A stretch of DNA of 64,000 bases from Mucisphaera sp965279675 (GTDB taxonomy: Bacteria; Planctomycetota; Phycisphaerae; Phycisphaerales; Phycisphaeraceae): NCBI RefSeq assembly GCF_965279675.1, contig NZ_CBDIIJ010000002.1, forward strand, positions 248,001 to 312,000, written 5' to 3'. The notes under the pieces were generated by a model. It saw only the letters and a list, made by a program, of their open reading frames with translations, made no database searches and was not told the origin of the DNA. Of the stretch, positions 33,328 through 41,472 are shown piece by piece (position 1 is the first letter of the stretch; the number at the start of each line of letters is the position of its first letter). Position numbers and translations under genes: made by a program.

Positions 33328-33642
33328 ATGAGCGAGACGCAGCCGATTTCGGAAGCCGATGTCCGTCACGTGGCGAAGCTGAGCCGGCTGAGCCTGTCGG
33401 ATGAGGAAGTGCATCGGATGACGGATCAGCTGGGTGCGATCCTTTCGTACATCCAGAAGCTGAGCGAGCTGGACGTGCAGGGCGTGGAGCCGATGGCGCA
33501 CCCGCTGGACCTGACGAATTCGCTGCGTGACGACGTGGCGGCCGAGGGTCTGACGACGGAGCAGGCGCTGGCGAATGCTCCTGCGGCTGACCCGCCTTAT
33601 TTTCAGGTGCCCAAGGTGCTGGGCGACGGGTCGAGCGCCTGA
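33328..33642 (+). CDS. gatC: Asp-tRNA(Asn)/Glu-tRNA(Gln) amidotransferase subunit C
   Basis: GatC is the small scaffold subunit of the GatCAB amidotransferase. The 104-residue product has ISEADVRHVAKLSRLSLSDEEV and LDVQGVEPMAHPLDLTNSLRDD, the usual family signature, and ends in FQVPKVLGDGSSA. The start at 33328 agrees with the family N-terminus; the open frame upstream of it is not conserved. gatA follows after 89 bases that contain a C-rich tract. Confidence 0.93.
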   Translation: MSETQPISEADVRHVAKLSRLSLSDEEVHRMTDQLGAILSYIQKLSELDVQGVEPMAHPLDLTNSLRDDVAAEGLTTEQALANAPAADPPYFQVPKVLGDGSSA

Positions 33643-33731
33643 CCTGCATACCCCCCTCCCCCCGTCCCCCCTGTCCCGCTCCTGGATTGACTGCCTGCTT
33701 TTCCTGGTCCTGAGAACCGTGAACGACGCCT

Positions 33732-35198
33732 ATGAGTTTTGATCCGACGCAGACGACGCTTGATGAATTGCGGCAGATGATCGCTGAGAAGCGGGTGTCG
33801 GCGCAGGAGGCGGTGGGTGCTTACCTCGGGCGGATTGAAGCGCATGAGGGGGCGATCGGGGCTTACGAGGAGGTCTGGTCGGACAGCGCGCTGAAGCGGG
33901 CGGCGGCGGTGGATGCGGGTGAGGTGACGGGGTCGCTGGCCGGGGTGCCGATCGCGGTGAAGGCGCTGTTTTGTACGGAGGAGGGGACGAGCACGGCGTC
34001 ATCGAACATGCTGGCGGGGTATCGGTCGCCTTTTACGGCGACGGCGATTGCGCGGCTGGAGGCGGCGGGTGCGATTGTCATTGGCAAGACGCGGATGGAT
34101 GAGTTTGCGATGGGATCGTCGGGGGAGACGTCGCGGTTGGGGGTGACGAAGAACCCATGGGATGTGGAGCGGGTGCCGGGCGGGTCGTCGAGCGGGAGTG
34201 CGGCGGCGATCGCGGGCGACCTGTGTGCCGGGGCGATTGGGACGGATACGGGCGGGTCGATCCGTCAGCCGGCGGCCTTGTGCAACGTGGTGGGTCTGAA
34301 GCCGACGTATGGGCGGATTTCTCGGTGGGGGATGATCGCGTTTGCTTCGAGTCTGGACCAGGCGGGGCCGCTGACGCATACGGTGAAGGATGCGGCGCTG
34401 CTGTTGGCGGCGATGTCGGGTGGCGATCCGATGGACGGCACCTGTGCGAACGAGCCGGTGCCGGGTGATCTGACGGATGTGGATGGGGATCCCGGGAAGC
34501 TGCGGATCGGGCTGCCGAGTCAGTACTTCGGTTCAGGCAACACCGAGGATGTGCAGAAGGCGGTGGAGGCGGCGAAGGCGATCTACAGGGAGGCGGGCGC
34601 GGAGCTGGTGGAGATCGACTTGCCGCACACGGATTACGGCATCCCGGTGTACTACATCGTGGCGACGGCGGAGGCTTCGTCGAATCTGGCTCGGTACGAC
34701 GGGATCCACTACGGGCACCGGAGCCAGACGACGGATGACCTGGTGGAGCTGTATGCGGCGAGCCGTTCGGAGGGGTTCGGGGATGAGGTGAAGCGGCGCA
34801 TCATGCTGGGGACGTATGCGTTATCGAGCGGGTATTACGACGCTTACTACAATCGGGCGCTGAAGGTGCGGCGGCTGATCCGGCGGGATTTTGATGTGGC
34901 GTTCGAATCGTGTGATGCGATTCTGTGCCCGACGACGCCTGGGCCGGCGTTCAAGATCGGTGCGAAGACGGATGACCCGCTGGCGATGTACCTGAATGAC
35001 ATTTATACGGTGAACGCGCCGCTGGCCGGGTTGCCAGCCTTGAGCGTGCCGGCGGGGATGGATACTTCCGAGGGACGTGAGCTGCCGATCGGGTTGCAGC
35101 TGATCGGTCGGCCTTTTGATGAGGCGCGGCTGCTTCGTTACGCGCGGGTGTATGAGCGGGGGACGGATTACCATCGGCAGCGGCCTGCGATGGTCTGA
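33732..35198 (+). CDS. gatA: Asp-tRNA(Asn)/Glu-tRNA(Gln) amidotransferase subunit A
   Basis: GatA is the amidase that frees ammonia from glutamine for the amidation of mischarged tRNA. The 488-residue product contains the amidase-signature residues: Lys in GVPIAVKALF, the glycine/serine-rich PGGSSSGSAAAIAGDLC, and the nucleophilic serine in GTDTGGSIRQPA. The C-terminal LAGLPALSVPAGM and PIGLQLIGRPFDE are typical. gatB is not in the window. Confidence 0.95.
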   Translation: MSFDPTQTTLDELRQMIAEKRVSAQEAVGAYLGRIEAHEGAIGAYEEVWSDSALKRAAAVDAGEVTGSLAGVPIAVKALFCTEEGTSTASSNMLAGYRSPFTATAIARLEAAGAIVIGKTRMDEFAMGSSGETSRLGVTKNPWDVERVPGGSSSGSAAAIAGDLCAGAIGTDTGGSIRQPAALCNVVGLKPTYGRISRWGMIAFASSLDQAGPLTHTVKDAALLLAAMSGGDPMDGTCANEPVPGDLTDVDGDPGKLRIGLPSQYFGSGNTEDVQKAVEAAKAIYREAGAELVEIDLPHTDYGIPVYYIVATAEASSNLARYDGIHYGHRSQTTDDLVELYAASRSEGFGDEVKRRIMLGTYALSSGYYDAYYNRALKVRRLIRRDFDVAFESCDAILCPTTPGPAFKIGAKTDDPLAMYLNDIYTVNAPLAGLPALSVPAGMDTSEGRELPIGLQLIGRPFDEARLLRYARVYERGTDYHRQRPAMV

Positions 35199-35240
35199 TG
35201 ACTCTGGATCCACCTCTTACTGCAGAAACAGGAACGAGCT

Positions 35241-36197
35241 ATGCCTAAGGGACCGATGACGCTGGGTGTGGATCTTGGGGGCACGAATATTCAGGCGGGG
35301 CTGCTTGGGCCTGACAACAAGCTGATCACTCGGGACAGCACCAAGACCAAGGCGGACGAGGGTGCTGAGAAGGTGCTGTCTCGGATCGTGAAGCTGTGTG
35401 ACGGCATCCTTGATGAGGCGAAGGTGTCGAAGGGGGACGTGGCGGGTCTGGGCATCGGGGCGCCGGGAGCGCTGGATATCGAGAACGGGGTGGTGCGTGA
35501 GGCGGTGAATCTGCGTTGGCGTGATTTTCCTCTGGCGAAGAAGCTGGGCGAGCTGGTGGGGATGCCGGTGCTGATCGACAACGATGTGAACGTGGGGGCG
35601 TGGGGCGAGTATCACGCGGGCGCTGGCAAGACCGGGCAGGACATGCTGGCGGTGTTTGTGGGGACGGGGATTGGCGGGGGACTGATTCTCAACGGCAAGC
35701 TGATGCATGGTCATTTCGGGACGGCGGGCGAGATCGGGCACACGACGATCTCGGCGCACTCGAGCATTGGGCGTCGGACGGTTGAGAACCTGGCGAGCCG
35801 GAACTCGATGGTGCTGCTGCTGGCGAAGCTGATCGGTGCGAATCATTCGTCGTCGCTGGTGGAGGCGACGGGTGGCGATCTGTCGAAGATCCGATCGAAG
35901 ATTCTGGCTCAGGCGGTGAAGCAGGAGGACCCGTTGACGCTTGAGGTGGTGTCTCATGCGGCGGAGATCGTGGGGATTTCGATCGCGAACACGGTGACGC
36001 TTTTGAGTCTGCCGCAGGTGGTGGTGGGTGGCGGGGTGACCGAGGCGTTGGGGAATGCGTGGATGAAGCGGATCACGGATGCGTTTGAGCGGCATGTGTT
36101 CCCGCACGAGCTTCGTGACTGCAAGATCATGGCGAGCAAGCTGGGGGACGACGCGGGGGTGATCGGTGCGGCTTTGCTGGCCCGGGACATCCCCTAA
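35241..36197 (+). CDS. ROK-family sugar kinase (glucokinase-like)
   Basis: This 318-residue ROK protein has the ATP-binding GVDLGGTNIQAGLL at the N-terminus, the catalytic Asp115 in LIDNDVN, and GTGIGGGLILNGKL. The family zinc site is incomplete: the His of GEIGH (167) is present, but the CxCGx4CxE stretch that normally follows reads TTISAHSSIGRRTVEN, without any cysteine. It probably phosphorylates glucose or a related sugar, perhaps without structural zinc. AGGAACGAG precedes the ATG. Confidence 0.85.
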   Translation: MPKGPMTLGVDLGGTNIQAGLLGPDNKLITRDSTKTKADEGAEKVLSRIVKLCDGILDEAKVSKGDVAGLGIGAPGALDIENGVVREAVNLRWRDFPLAKKLGELVGMPVLIDNDVNVGAWGEYHAGAGKTGQDMLAVFVGTGIGGGLILNGKLMHGHFGTAGEIGHTTISAHSSIGRRTVENLASRNSMVLLLAKLIGANHSSSLVEATGGDLSKIRSKILAQAVKQEDPLTLEVVSHAAEIVGISIANTVTLLSLPQVVVGGGVTEALGNAWMKRITDAFERHVFPHELRDCKIMASKLGDDAGVIGAALLARDIP

Positions 36198-36241
36198 ACA
36201 GGTCTTTTTGAGAAAAAATGTCAAACGGGGCAATCTAGGGC

Positions 36242-36270
36242 TTGCTTAACATGCCCAGACCCACTAGATT
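36242..36270 (+). promoter_or_regulatory. Candidate promoter in an AT-rich intergenic region
   Basis: TTGCTT and TAGATT are separated by 17 bases. The predicted start near 36277 lies 48 bases before a strong terminator and no gene lies between. Confidence 0.3.
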
Positions 36271-36276
36271 TGCGAA

Positions 36277-36357
36277 TGCAAGTTCAGGTTTGACTAATTT
36301 ATCAATTCAGCTTTCTCCCCTCCGCCCCGTTGCTGCTTTTGCGGCGACGGGGTTTTT
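36277..36357 (+). ncRNA. Candidate small RNA (unnamed)
   Basis: This ~80-base stretch lies between a possible promoter and an intrinsic terminator in a 221-base gap without a gene. It contains a small hairpin TTGCGAATGCAA just upstream and a U-rich, unstructured part (TTTGACTAATTTATC). It may equally be just the 3' untranslated end of the ROK kinase mRNA. No known RNA family is recognised. Confidence 0.25.
36325..36357 (+). terminator. Rho-independent terminator
   Basis: CCCCGTTGCTGC pairs with GCGGCGACGGGG (two G-U pairs) around a TTTT loop and is followed by TTTTT. It stops transcripts coming from the ROK kinase side. Confidence 0.88.
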
Positions 36358-36418
36358 CGTTGCGATGAGGGCGGTTTGGGAGAGTGAAAAGTCTGGTGAA
36401 CAGGCTCTGGATTCGGGC

Positions 36419-36823
36419 TTAGCTGTTTAGCGGCTCGAGTCGGATCCAGACTTTGCGGTTTCGGGGGCCGTCGAACTCGCAGAACCAGATGCCCTGCCAG
36501 GTGCCGAGGCAGAGGCGGCCGTCTTCGACGAGGACGCGGGTGCTGGTGCCCATCATGGAGGCTTTGACGTGGGAGGCCGAGTTGCCTTCGGCGTGTCGGT
36601 AGAAGGGCTGGGACCAGGGGACCATCTGGTCGAGTTGTTTGAGGAAGTCGTGGACGACGTCGGGGTCGGCGTTTTCGTTGATGGTGATGCCGGCGGTGGT
36701 GTGGGGGACGTAGACGGTGACGGCACCGTTCTGGAGGCCGGCCTGGGTCACGACGTCCTGCACGTCGCGGGTGAGTTCGACCATGGCGTCGCGTTGCTGG
36801 GTTTTGACGTTGAGGGTGATCAT
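36419..36823 (-). CDS. YjbQ-family protein (UPF0047)
   Basis: This 134-residue protein matches the YjbQ family, some of whose members show a weak thiamine-phosphate synthase activity; the true role is unsettled. Visible family segments are VYVPHTTAGITINENADPDV, with conserved His, Thr and acidic residues, and GNSASHVKASMMGTSTRVLVEDGRLCLGTWQGIWFCEFDGPRNRKV. A weak TAACCT hexamer lies six bases before the ATG. Confidence 0.92.
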   Translation of the reverse strand: MITLNVKTQQRDAMVELTRDVQDVVTQAGLQNGAVTVYVPHTTAGITINENADPDVVHDFLKQLDQMVPWSQPFYRHAEGNSASHVKASMMGTSTRVLVEDGRLCLGTWQGIWFCEFDGPRNRKVWIRLEPLNS

Positions 36824-36829
36824 GCCCGG

Positions 36830-36835
36830 AGGTTA
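36830..36835 (-). promoter_or_regulatory. Possible -10 element of a leaderless promoter (yjbQ-like gene)
   Basis: TAACCT on the minus strand ends six bases before the ATG at 36823. It fits TANNNT but matches TATAAT at only three positions. Confidence 0.3.
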
Positions 36836-36849
36836 GCGGGGGTGGCTGT

Positions 36850-37449
36850 TTACTGTCCGGCGCCGGGTCGATCGATGGCGATTTTCATCATGGTGGGGAG
36901 GAGGTAGTTGGCGCCGCGGTAGGTGAAGACCTGGCCGGAGACGATGAAGCTGATCTCGTTGCCGCGTTCGGCGAGGTAGTCTTCCATGTCTTCACGGAGC
37001 GCGCAGGGCTGGACGATCATGGGGAGCGTGGGGTTGTCGGCAGCCTGGGCTTCGAAGACGAAGAGCAGGTGGGCTGCGTCGCTGGAGCGGCGTAGGTGGC
37101 CGCGTCGTCCGATGATGAAGGAGCCGTCGCGCATGAGGGGCGGTGCGGCTTCGCCGGGGGCGAGGCCGAGGACGGATCGATCGATATCGACGGCGGTGAG
37201 TGGCATGGCGACGGGGCTGGCGTTTTCGTTGTCGTTGCGGCCGGTGGGTGCGATGCGGGGTGAGGCTTCGCGGCGCTCGAGCATGCGTTCGACAACGGTG
37301 CTGGCGGGCACGGAGTCGGACTGGGCGTTGGCGGGTTGGGGGTCGGTCTGGGCGACGCCCGTTGCGACGGCTAAGCCGGCGGCGAGGAGGATGGCGGCGA
37401 ATGACCCGCGGATCCATCGTGGCATGGTGTGGTTTGTTCTTGATCTCAT
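36850..37449 (-). CDS. Secreted hypothetical protein
   Basis: I do not recognise this 199-residue protein. It has a signal peptide (RGSFAAILLAAGLAVATGVAQ) and a mature part of about 165 residues with the segments SVLGLAPGEAAPPLMRDGSFI and RRGHLRRSSDAAHLLFVFEAQA, ending in GQVFTYRGANYLLPTMM, which reads like a small beta domain. The ATG at 37449 has AGGA 8 bases upstream; an internal ATG at 37425 would shorten the signal peptide. It lies between yjbQ and glmS in the same direction. Confidence 0.65.
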   Translation of the reverse strand: MRSRTNHTMPRWIRGSFAAILLAAGLAVATGVAQTDPQPANAQSDSVPASTVVERMLERREASPRIAPTGRNDNENASPVAMPLTAVDIDRSVLGLAPGEAAPPLMRDGSFIIGRRGHLRRSSDAAHLLFVFEAQAADNPTLPMIVQPCALREDMEDYLAERGNEISFIVSGQVFTYRGANYLLPTMMKIAIDRPGAGQ

Positions 37450-37488
37450 CGCGAGGTTCCTGTGGAGGTGGTCTTCCGTGACGGTCTC

Positions 37489-39369
37489 TTATTCTACGGT
37501 GACACTCTTGGCGAGATTTCGGGGTTTATCGACGTCGTGGCCGCGTAGGACGGCGGCGTGGTAGGCGATGAGTTGGAGGGGGATGACGGTGACGAGCGGC
37601 TGGAGGGGCTCGGGGACGTCGGGGACTTCGACGACGAAGTCGGCGTATTTGTGGATGTTGTGATCGCCCTGGCTTGCGACGGCGAGGATGCGGCCGCCTC
37701 GGGCGCGGACTTCTTCGATGTTGGAGACGACCTTGTCGTACTGGGAGCCACGGGTGGCGATGAAGACGACGGGCATGCCTTCATCGATGAGGGCGATGGG
37801 TCCGTGTTTCATTTCGGCGGCGGGCATGCCTTCGGCGTGGATGTAGGAGATTTCCTTGAGTTTGAGGGCGCCTTCGAGGGCGACGGGGTAGTTGAAGCCG
37901 CGGCCGAGGAAGAGCCAGTTGTCGCGGTCGACGACCTTCTCGACGATGGTCCTGATGGCGTCGGCCTGCTGGGTGATGGCGGCGATGTGGTCGGGGATCT
38001 GTTCGAGGGCTTCGAGGTAGTGGGCGACATCGGCTTCGGAGAGGTAGCGTCGTCGGCCGAGGTAGAGGCTGATGAGGCTGAGGACGGCGACCTGCCCGAG
38101 GAAGGCTTTGGTGGAGGCGACGCCTATTTCGGGACCGACGTGGAGGTAGACGCCTGCGTCGGTTTCGCGGCTGATGGTGGAGCCGACGGCGTTGACGACG
38201 CCGATGGCGGTGGCTCCGCGGTCGCGGGCTTCGCGGAGGGCGGCGAGGGTGTCGGCGGTTTCGCCTGACTGGCTGATGGGGATGACGATGGAGCCTTCTT
38301 CGATGATGGGGTTTCGGTAGCGGAACTCGGAGGCGTACTGGGCTCGGGCGGGGATTTTGGCGAGGGATTCCATGAGGTATTCGCCGATGAGTCCGGCGTT
38401 GTGGGCGGTTCCCTGTCCGACGAGCATGACGCGATGGGCGGCGACGAGGGTTCGTGCGTGGTCGGCGAGGCCGCCTAGGACGACGCGGCCTTCGCGGTGG
38501 TCGATGCGTCCGCGGAGGCAGGTGCGTAGGGTTTCGGGTTGCTCCATGATCTCTTTGATCATGTAGTGGGGGTAGGGTCCGAGTTCGATCTGTTCGAGGT
38601 CCATCTCGAGCTCGGTGACCTTGGCGGAGACGGGGACGTTGTCGATGGTGGTGGTGCGGAAGTCGACGGCCCAGGGTCCGAAGGCGGGGTCCTGTTTGTC
38701 GTTGGGTCCGGCGCAGAGGCGGACGACCTGGTAGTCGTCGAGGGTGACGACCTGGGTGGTGTGGGCGACGATGGCGGAGGCGTCGGAGGCGAGGACGTAG
38801 CTGCGATCGGCGACGCCAACGATGAGGGGTGAGCCTTTGCGTGCGCCGACGAGGGTGTGAGGTTCGGCGGAGCAGATGACGGCGATGGCGTAGGCTCCGG
38901 TGACTTCGCGGAGGGCGGACTGGACGGCCTGTTCGAGGTTGTCTTCGTAGACCTCGGCGATGAGTTTGGCGAGGACTTCGGTGTCGGTCTGGCTGGTGAA
39001 GGTGTGGCCTTTGCCTTCGAGGTAGGTGCGGAGGGTTCGGTAGTTTTCGATGATACCGTTGTGGACGACGGCGATGGTGTGGCCGTCGGCGGTCTGTCCG
39101 GTGTGGGGGTGGGCGTTGGGTTCGATGGGTTCGCCGTGGGTGGCCCAGCGGGTGTGTGCGATGCCGATGGTGCCGTGGAGGCCGCCAGCTTTTTCGAGTG
39201 CGTCTTCGAGGACGGCGACGCGGCCGACGCTGCGGACGACGTTGATGCCATCGGAGGTGCCGATGGCGAGTCCGGCGGAGTCGTAGCCGCGGTATTCGAG
39301 TCGTTTGAGGCCTTCAACGAGCAGGGACGAGGCTTGCTGAGAGCCTACGTAGGCAACGATTCCACACAT
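37489..39369 (-). CDS. glmS: Glutamine-fructose-6-phosphate aminotransferase
   Basis: GlmS makes glucosamine 6-phosphate for cell-wall sugars. The 626-residue product begins MCGIVAYVG, so the catalytic Cys becomes the N-terminus after Met removal; this decides the start at 39369 over an earlier Met in the frame. It has the glutaminase loop (HTRWATHGEP), two SIS domains (IPISQSGETADTLAALREA; GRGFNYPVALEGALKLKE) and the C-terminal KSVTVE. CAGGAG lies 6 bases upstream. No glmS ribozyme was seen in its leader. Confidence 0.95.
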   Translation of the reverse strand: MCGIVAYVGSQQASSLLVEGLKRLEYRGYDSAGLAIGTSDGINVVRSVGRVAVLEDALEKAGGLHGTIGIAHTRWATHGEPIEPNAHPHTGQTADGHTIAVVHNGIIENYRTLRTYLEGKGHTFTSQTDTEVLAKLIAEVYEDNLEQAVQSALREVTGAYAIAVICSAEPHTLVGARKGSPLIVGVADRSYVLASDASAIVAHTTQVVTLDDYQVVRLCAGPNDKQDPAFGPWAVDFRTTTIDNVPVSAKVTELEMDLEQIELGPYPHYMIKEIMEQPETLRTCLRGRIDHREGRVVLGGLADHARTLVAAHRVMLVGQGTAHNAGLIGEYLMESLAKIPARAQYASEFRYRNPIIEEGSIVIPISQSGETADTLAALREARDRGATAIGVVNAVGSTISRETDAGVYLHVGPEIGVASTKAFLGQVAVLSLISLYLGRRRYLSEADVAHYLEALEQIPDHIAAITQQADAIRTIVEKVVDRDNWLFLGRGFNYPVALEGALKLKEISYIHAEGMPAAEMKHGPIALIDEGMPVVFIATRGSQYDKVVSNIEEVRARGGRILAVASQGDHNIHKYADFVVEVPDVPEPLQPLVTVIPLQLIAYHAAVLRGHDVDKPRNLAKSVTVE

Positions 39370-39532
39370 CGACAGCTCCTGGTACAGACGGCTTGCAGAC
39401 ACCTGTCTTATCGGTGACTGCGGGGCGTGGCTGGCGTTGGGGTGGGGTTTGTTGCCAGCGGGAAGCGCGTAGGGAGCTGTACGTTGTGCGGGTTGTGCGG
39501 GATCGTCGGATTAGGGGAATCGGACTCCGTGC

Positions 39533-40342
39533 TCAGGAGGGTGAGCGGAAGCGTTCGGTGGAGACGGGGACCTGCCGGGGGCCGGGCTTTTCGGGGAAGA
39601 CGACGGCGGTGAGCATCATTTCGCCGTAGCGCTGCCAGAGCTCGTCGTCGGAGAGGTCGGTGTCGGACTTATAGAATTCCATGGTGATGGTTGGGATCTG
39701 GCGGTCGACGCCCAGCCAGGAGCCGAGGGATCCGGGTCGGCTGCCGAGTTTCTTGACGGGGAGCCCCGAGGTTTCGGCGAGGGCTTCGGCAAGGGGGAGG
39801 GTGGTTTCTTCGGGTCCGTCGTAGTCGACGCATTCGAGGGGCTGGTGGAGGGTGATGACGCGGGCGGGTCGAGGGAGGGACTGGAAGAGGTTGTAGAGGG
39901 CGCGGCTTTCGGGTTCGGAGAGGGGTCGGCGGCCGTGGCGGTCGCGTTCGGTGGTGTGGTTGCGTGCGGGGAAGTTTCGGTTGAGGTCGATGTCGCGGTT
40001 GTTGAAGCGTCGGTTGAGGGCGAGTCCATCGGGGTTGGCGTTGCCGACGATGACGACGCGTCGTCCTTCGAGGAGTTCGGGGTTGGCTTTGAGGACGGCG
40101 CCGAGCTGGCGGACGAGGGGGACGCCGGCGGGTTCGTTGCCGTGGATGCCGGCGACGAAGACGATGAGCTCTTCGCCGTCGCCGAGTTCGTGGCACTCGA
40201 TGCCGCGGCCGTCGAGTGAGCGTCCGATGATGGTGTAGCGTTCGAAGACGCCTTGGGGTTCTTCGGGGTCGATGAGGGGGACGGTGTTGCAGCCGGTGGT
40301 GAGCAGGGTGGCGAGGATGAGGAGGGCGAACAGGTAGGGCAT
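39533..40342 (-). CDS. M14-type zinc carboxypeptidase/deacylase lipoprotein
   Basis: This 269-residue lipoprotein (lipobox LTTGC, Cys18) belongs to the M14/succinylglutamate desuccinylase-like metallopeptidases. The zinc ligands are visible in GIHGNEPAG (His and Glu) and ITLHQPLE (His), with the arginine patch NRRFNNRDIDLNRNFPAR and the catalytic Glu in PTITMEFY. It is most like murein-peptide amidase MpaA, so peptidoglycan turnover at the membrane is a reasonable inference. GAGG precedes the ATG by 6 bases. Confidence 0.82.
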   Translation of the reverse strand: MPYLFALLILATLLTTGCNTVPLIDPEEPQGVFERYTIIGRSLDGRGIECHELGDGEELIVFVAGIHGNEPAGVPLVRQLGAVLKANPELLEGRRVVIVGNANPDGLALNRRFNNRDIDLNRNFPARNHTTERDRHGRRPLSEPESRALYNLFQSLPRPARVITLHQPLECVDYDGPEETTLPLAEALAETSGLPVKKLGSRPGSLGSWLGVDRQIPTITMEFYKSDTDLSDDELWQRYGEMMLTAVVFPEKPGPRQVPVSTERFRSPS

Positions 40343-40364
40343 GGTAGACCTCGGTTGGAACGAC

Positions 40365-41447
40365 TCAACTTAGAGGGGCGCACGCCTCCTCGGCGGTGGT
40401 ATTGTCGATCTGGTTCTCGGCTTCTGCAACCACGCCTGGTCCGTCGGTGTCGTAGAAGCGGTCGAGGACGGCGTGCCAGTCGGCGAGGGAGCTGACGGCG
40501 ATGAAGCTTTGTTTGATGGCGTCGGCCTCGGGGTGGTGTCGGGAGAACTTGATGCCGAACTTGCGCATCATTTTTGAGGCGGGGATTTCGCCATGGAGTT
40601 CGAGGCTGAGCTTGAAGTGGCGGAGGAGAACGGCGCGCTGCTCGTGGATGGTGGGAGGTCGGTTGGCTTCTTCGGGGTCGTTGTTCATAAGGGCTCTGGC
40701 CTGTCGGAAGAGCCAGGGGTTGCCGATGCATCCGCGGGCGACGCTGACCCAGTCGACGGCGGTGGCTTCGATCATGCGAAAGATGTCTCTGGCGTTCCAG
40801 ATATCGCCTGACCCGCCTAGGGAGAAGGTGCCGAGTCGGTTGGCGGGTTTGGGGTAGCGTTTGGTGAGGTCGGCGAGGAAGGCCCAGTTGGCGGGTCCGA
40901 GGTATTTCTGTTCGACGGTGCGGCCGTGGACGGTGGCCCCGGCATAGTCGTTCTCGATGGCGGCTTCGTAGATTTTGTAGAAGCGTTCGGCGGATCCGGG
41001 TTCATCGTCGGATCCGCGGCGTAGTTTGACGGTGATGGGGGTGGTGTCGGGGGTGGCCTGGCGGACGGCTTTGAGGATGTCGATGGCGGTGTCGGTGTCG
41101 GAGAGGAGGTGTCCGCCTCGGGCTTTCTTTTTGATCTTTTTGACGGGGCATGCGAGATTCACGTCTATGGCGTCGTAGCCGAGGTCGACGAGGATCTTCG
41201 CTCCCTGGGCGATATCCTGTGGGTGCGAGCCCATGAGCTGCCCGGTGATGGGGTGGTCGTCGTCGCGGAGTTCGGCGGCTTTGAGTCCTCGTCCTCCTGT
41301 GATGAGGAAGTGATCGAGCATGGCCTCGGTCACGCAGTGGGGGCAGCCGTGTTCGCGTGCGACGATGCGCATGGCGGCGTCTGAGTAGCCTGCCAGGCCG
41401 GCTTGGTAGAAGGGTGCATCGATCTGGAGTCCGCTGAGGCGCATCAT
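40365..41447 (-). CDS. tRNA-dihydrouridine synthase
   Basis: Dus enzymes reduce uridine to dihydrouridine in the D-loop of tRNA using FMN. The 360-residue product shows APFYQAGLAGYSDAAMR, the catalytic Cys in DVNLACPVKKIKKKARGG, a substrate His in GATVHGRT, and the FMN phosphate loop GGSGDI. The Dus type (A, B or C) is not clear; K-K-A-R-G-G replaces the usual KGAG. Tandem ATGs are at 41447 and 41444. A perfect TATAAT lies 8 bases upstream. Confidence 0.9.
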   Translation of the reverse strand: MMRLSGLQIDAPFYQAGLAGYSDAAMRIVAREHGCPHCVTEAMLDHFLITGGRGLKAAELRDDDHPITGQLMGSHPQDIAQGAKILVDLGYDAIDVNLACPVKKIKKKARGGHLLSDTDTAIDILKAVRQATPDTTPITVKLRRGSDDEPGSAERFYKIYEAAIENDYAGATVHGRTVEQKYLGPANWAFLADLTKRYPKPANRLGTFSLGGSGDIWNARDIFRMIEATAVDWVSVARGCIGNPWLFRQARALMNNDPEEANRPPTIHEQRAVLLRHFKLSLELHGEIPASKMMRKFGIKFSRHHPEADAIKQSFIAVSSLADWHAVLDRFYDTDGPGVVAEAENQIDNTTAEEACAPLS

Positions 41448-41455
41448 GGATATGG

Positions 41456-41463
41456 ATTATAGA
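41456..41463. promoter_or_regulatory. Shared -10 element of two divergent promoters
   Basis: ATTATAGA reads TATAAT on the minus strand (41461-41456, 8 bases before the dus ATG) and TATAGA on the plus strand (41458-41463, 9 bases before the GTG at 41473). The two promoters cannot be occupied at once, so one region would choose between the two genes. Confidence 0.4.
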
Positions 41464-41472
41464 CCGACGTGT

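Noticed and set aside
36242..36430. 62-residue open frame in the gap before yjbQ
   Set aside because: It has no ribosome-binding site, runs through a strong terminator and overlaps the end of the minus-strand gene.
39370..39532. glmS ribozyme in the glmS leader
   Set aside because: The leader has a plain Shine-Dalgarno sequence; I could not find the ribozyme core or a cleavage site pattern.
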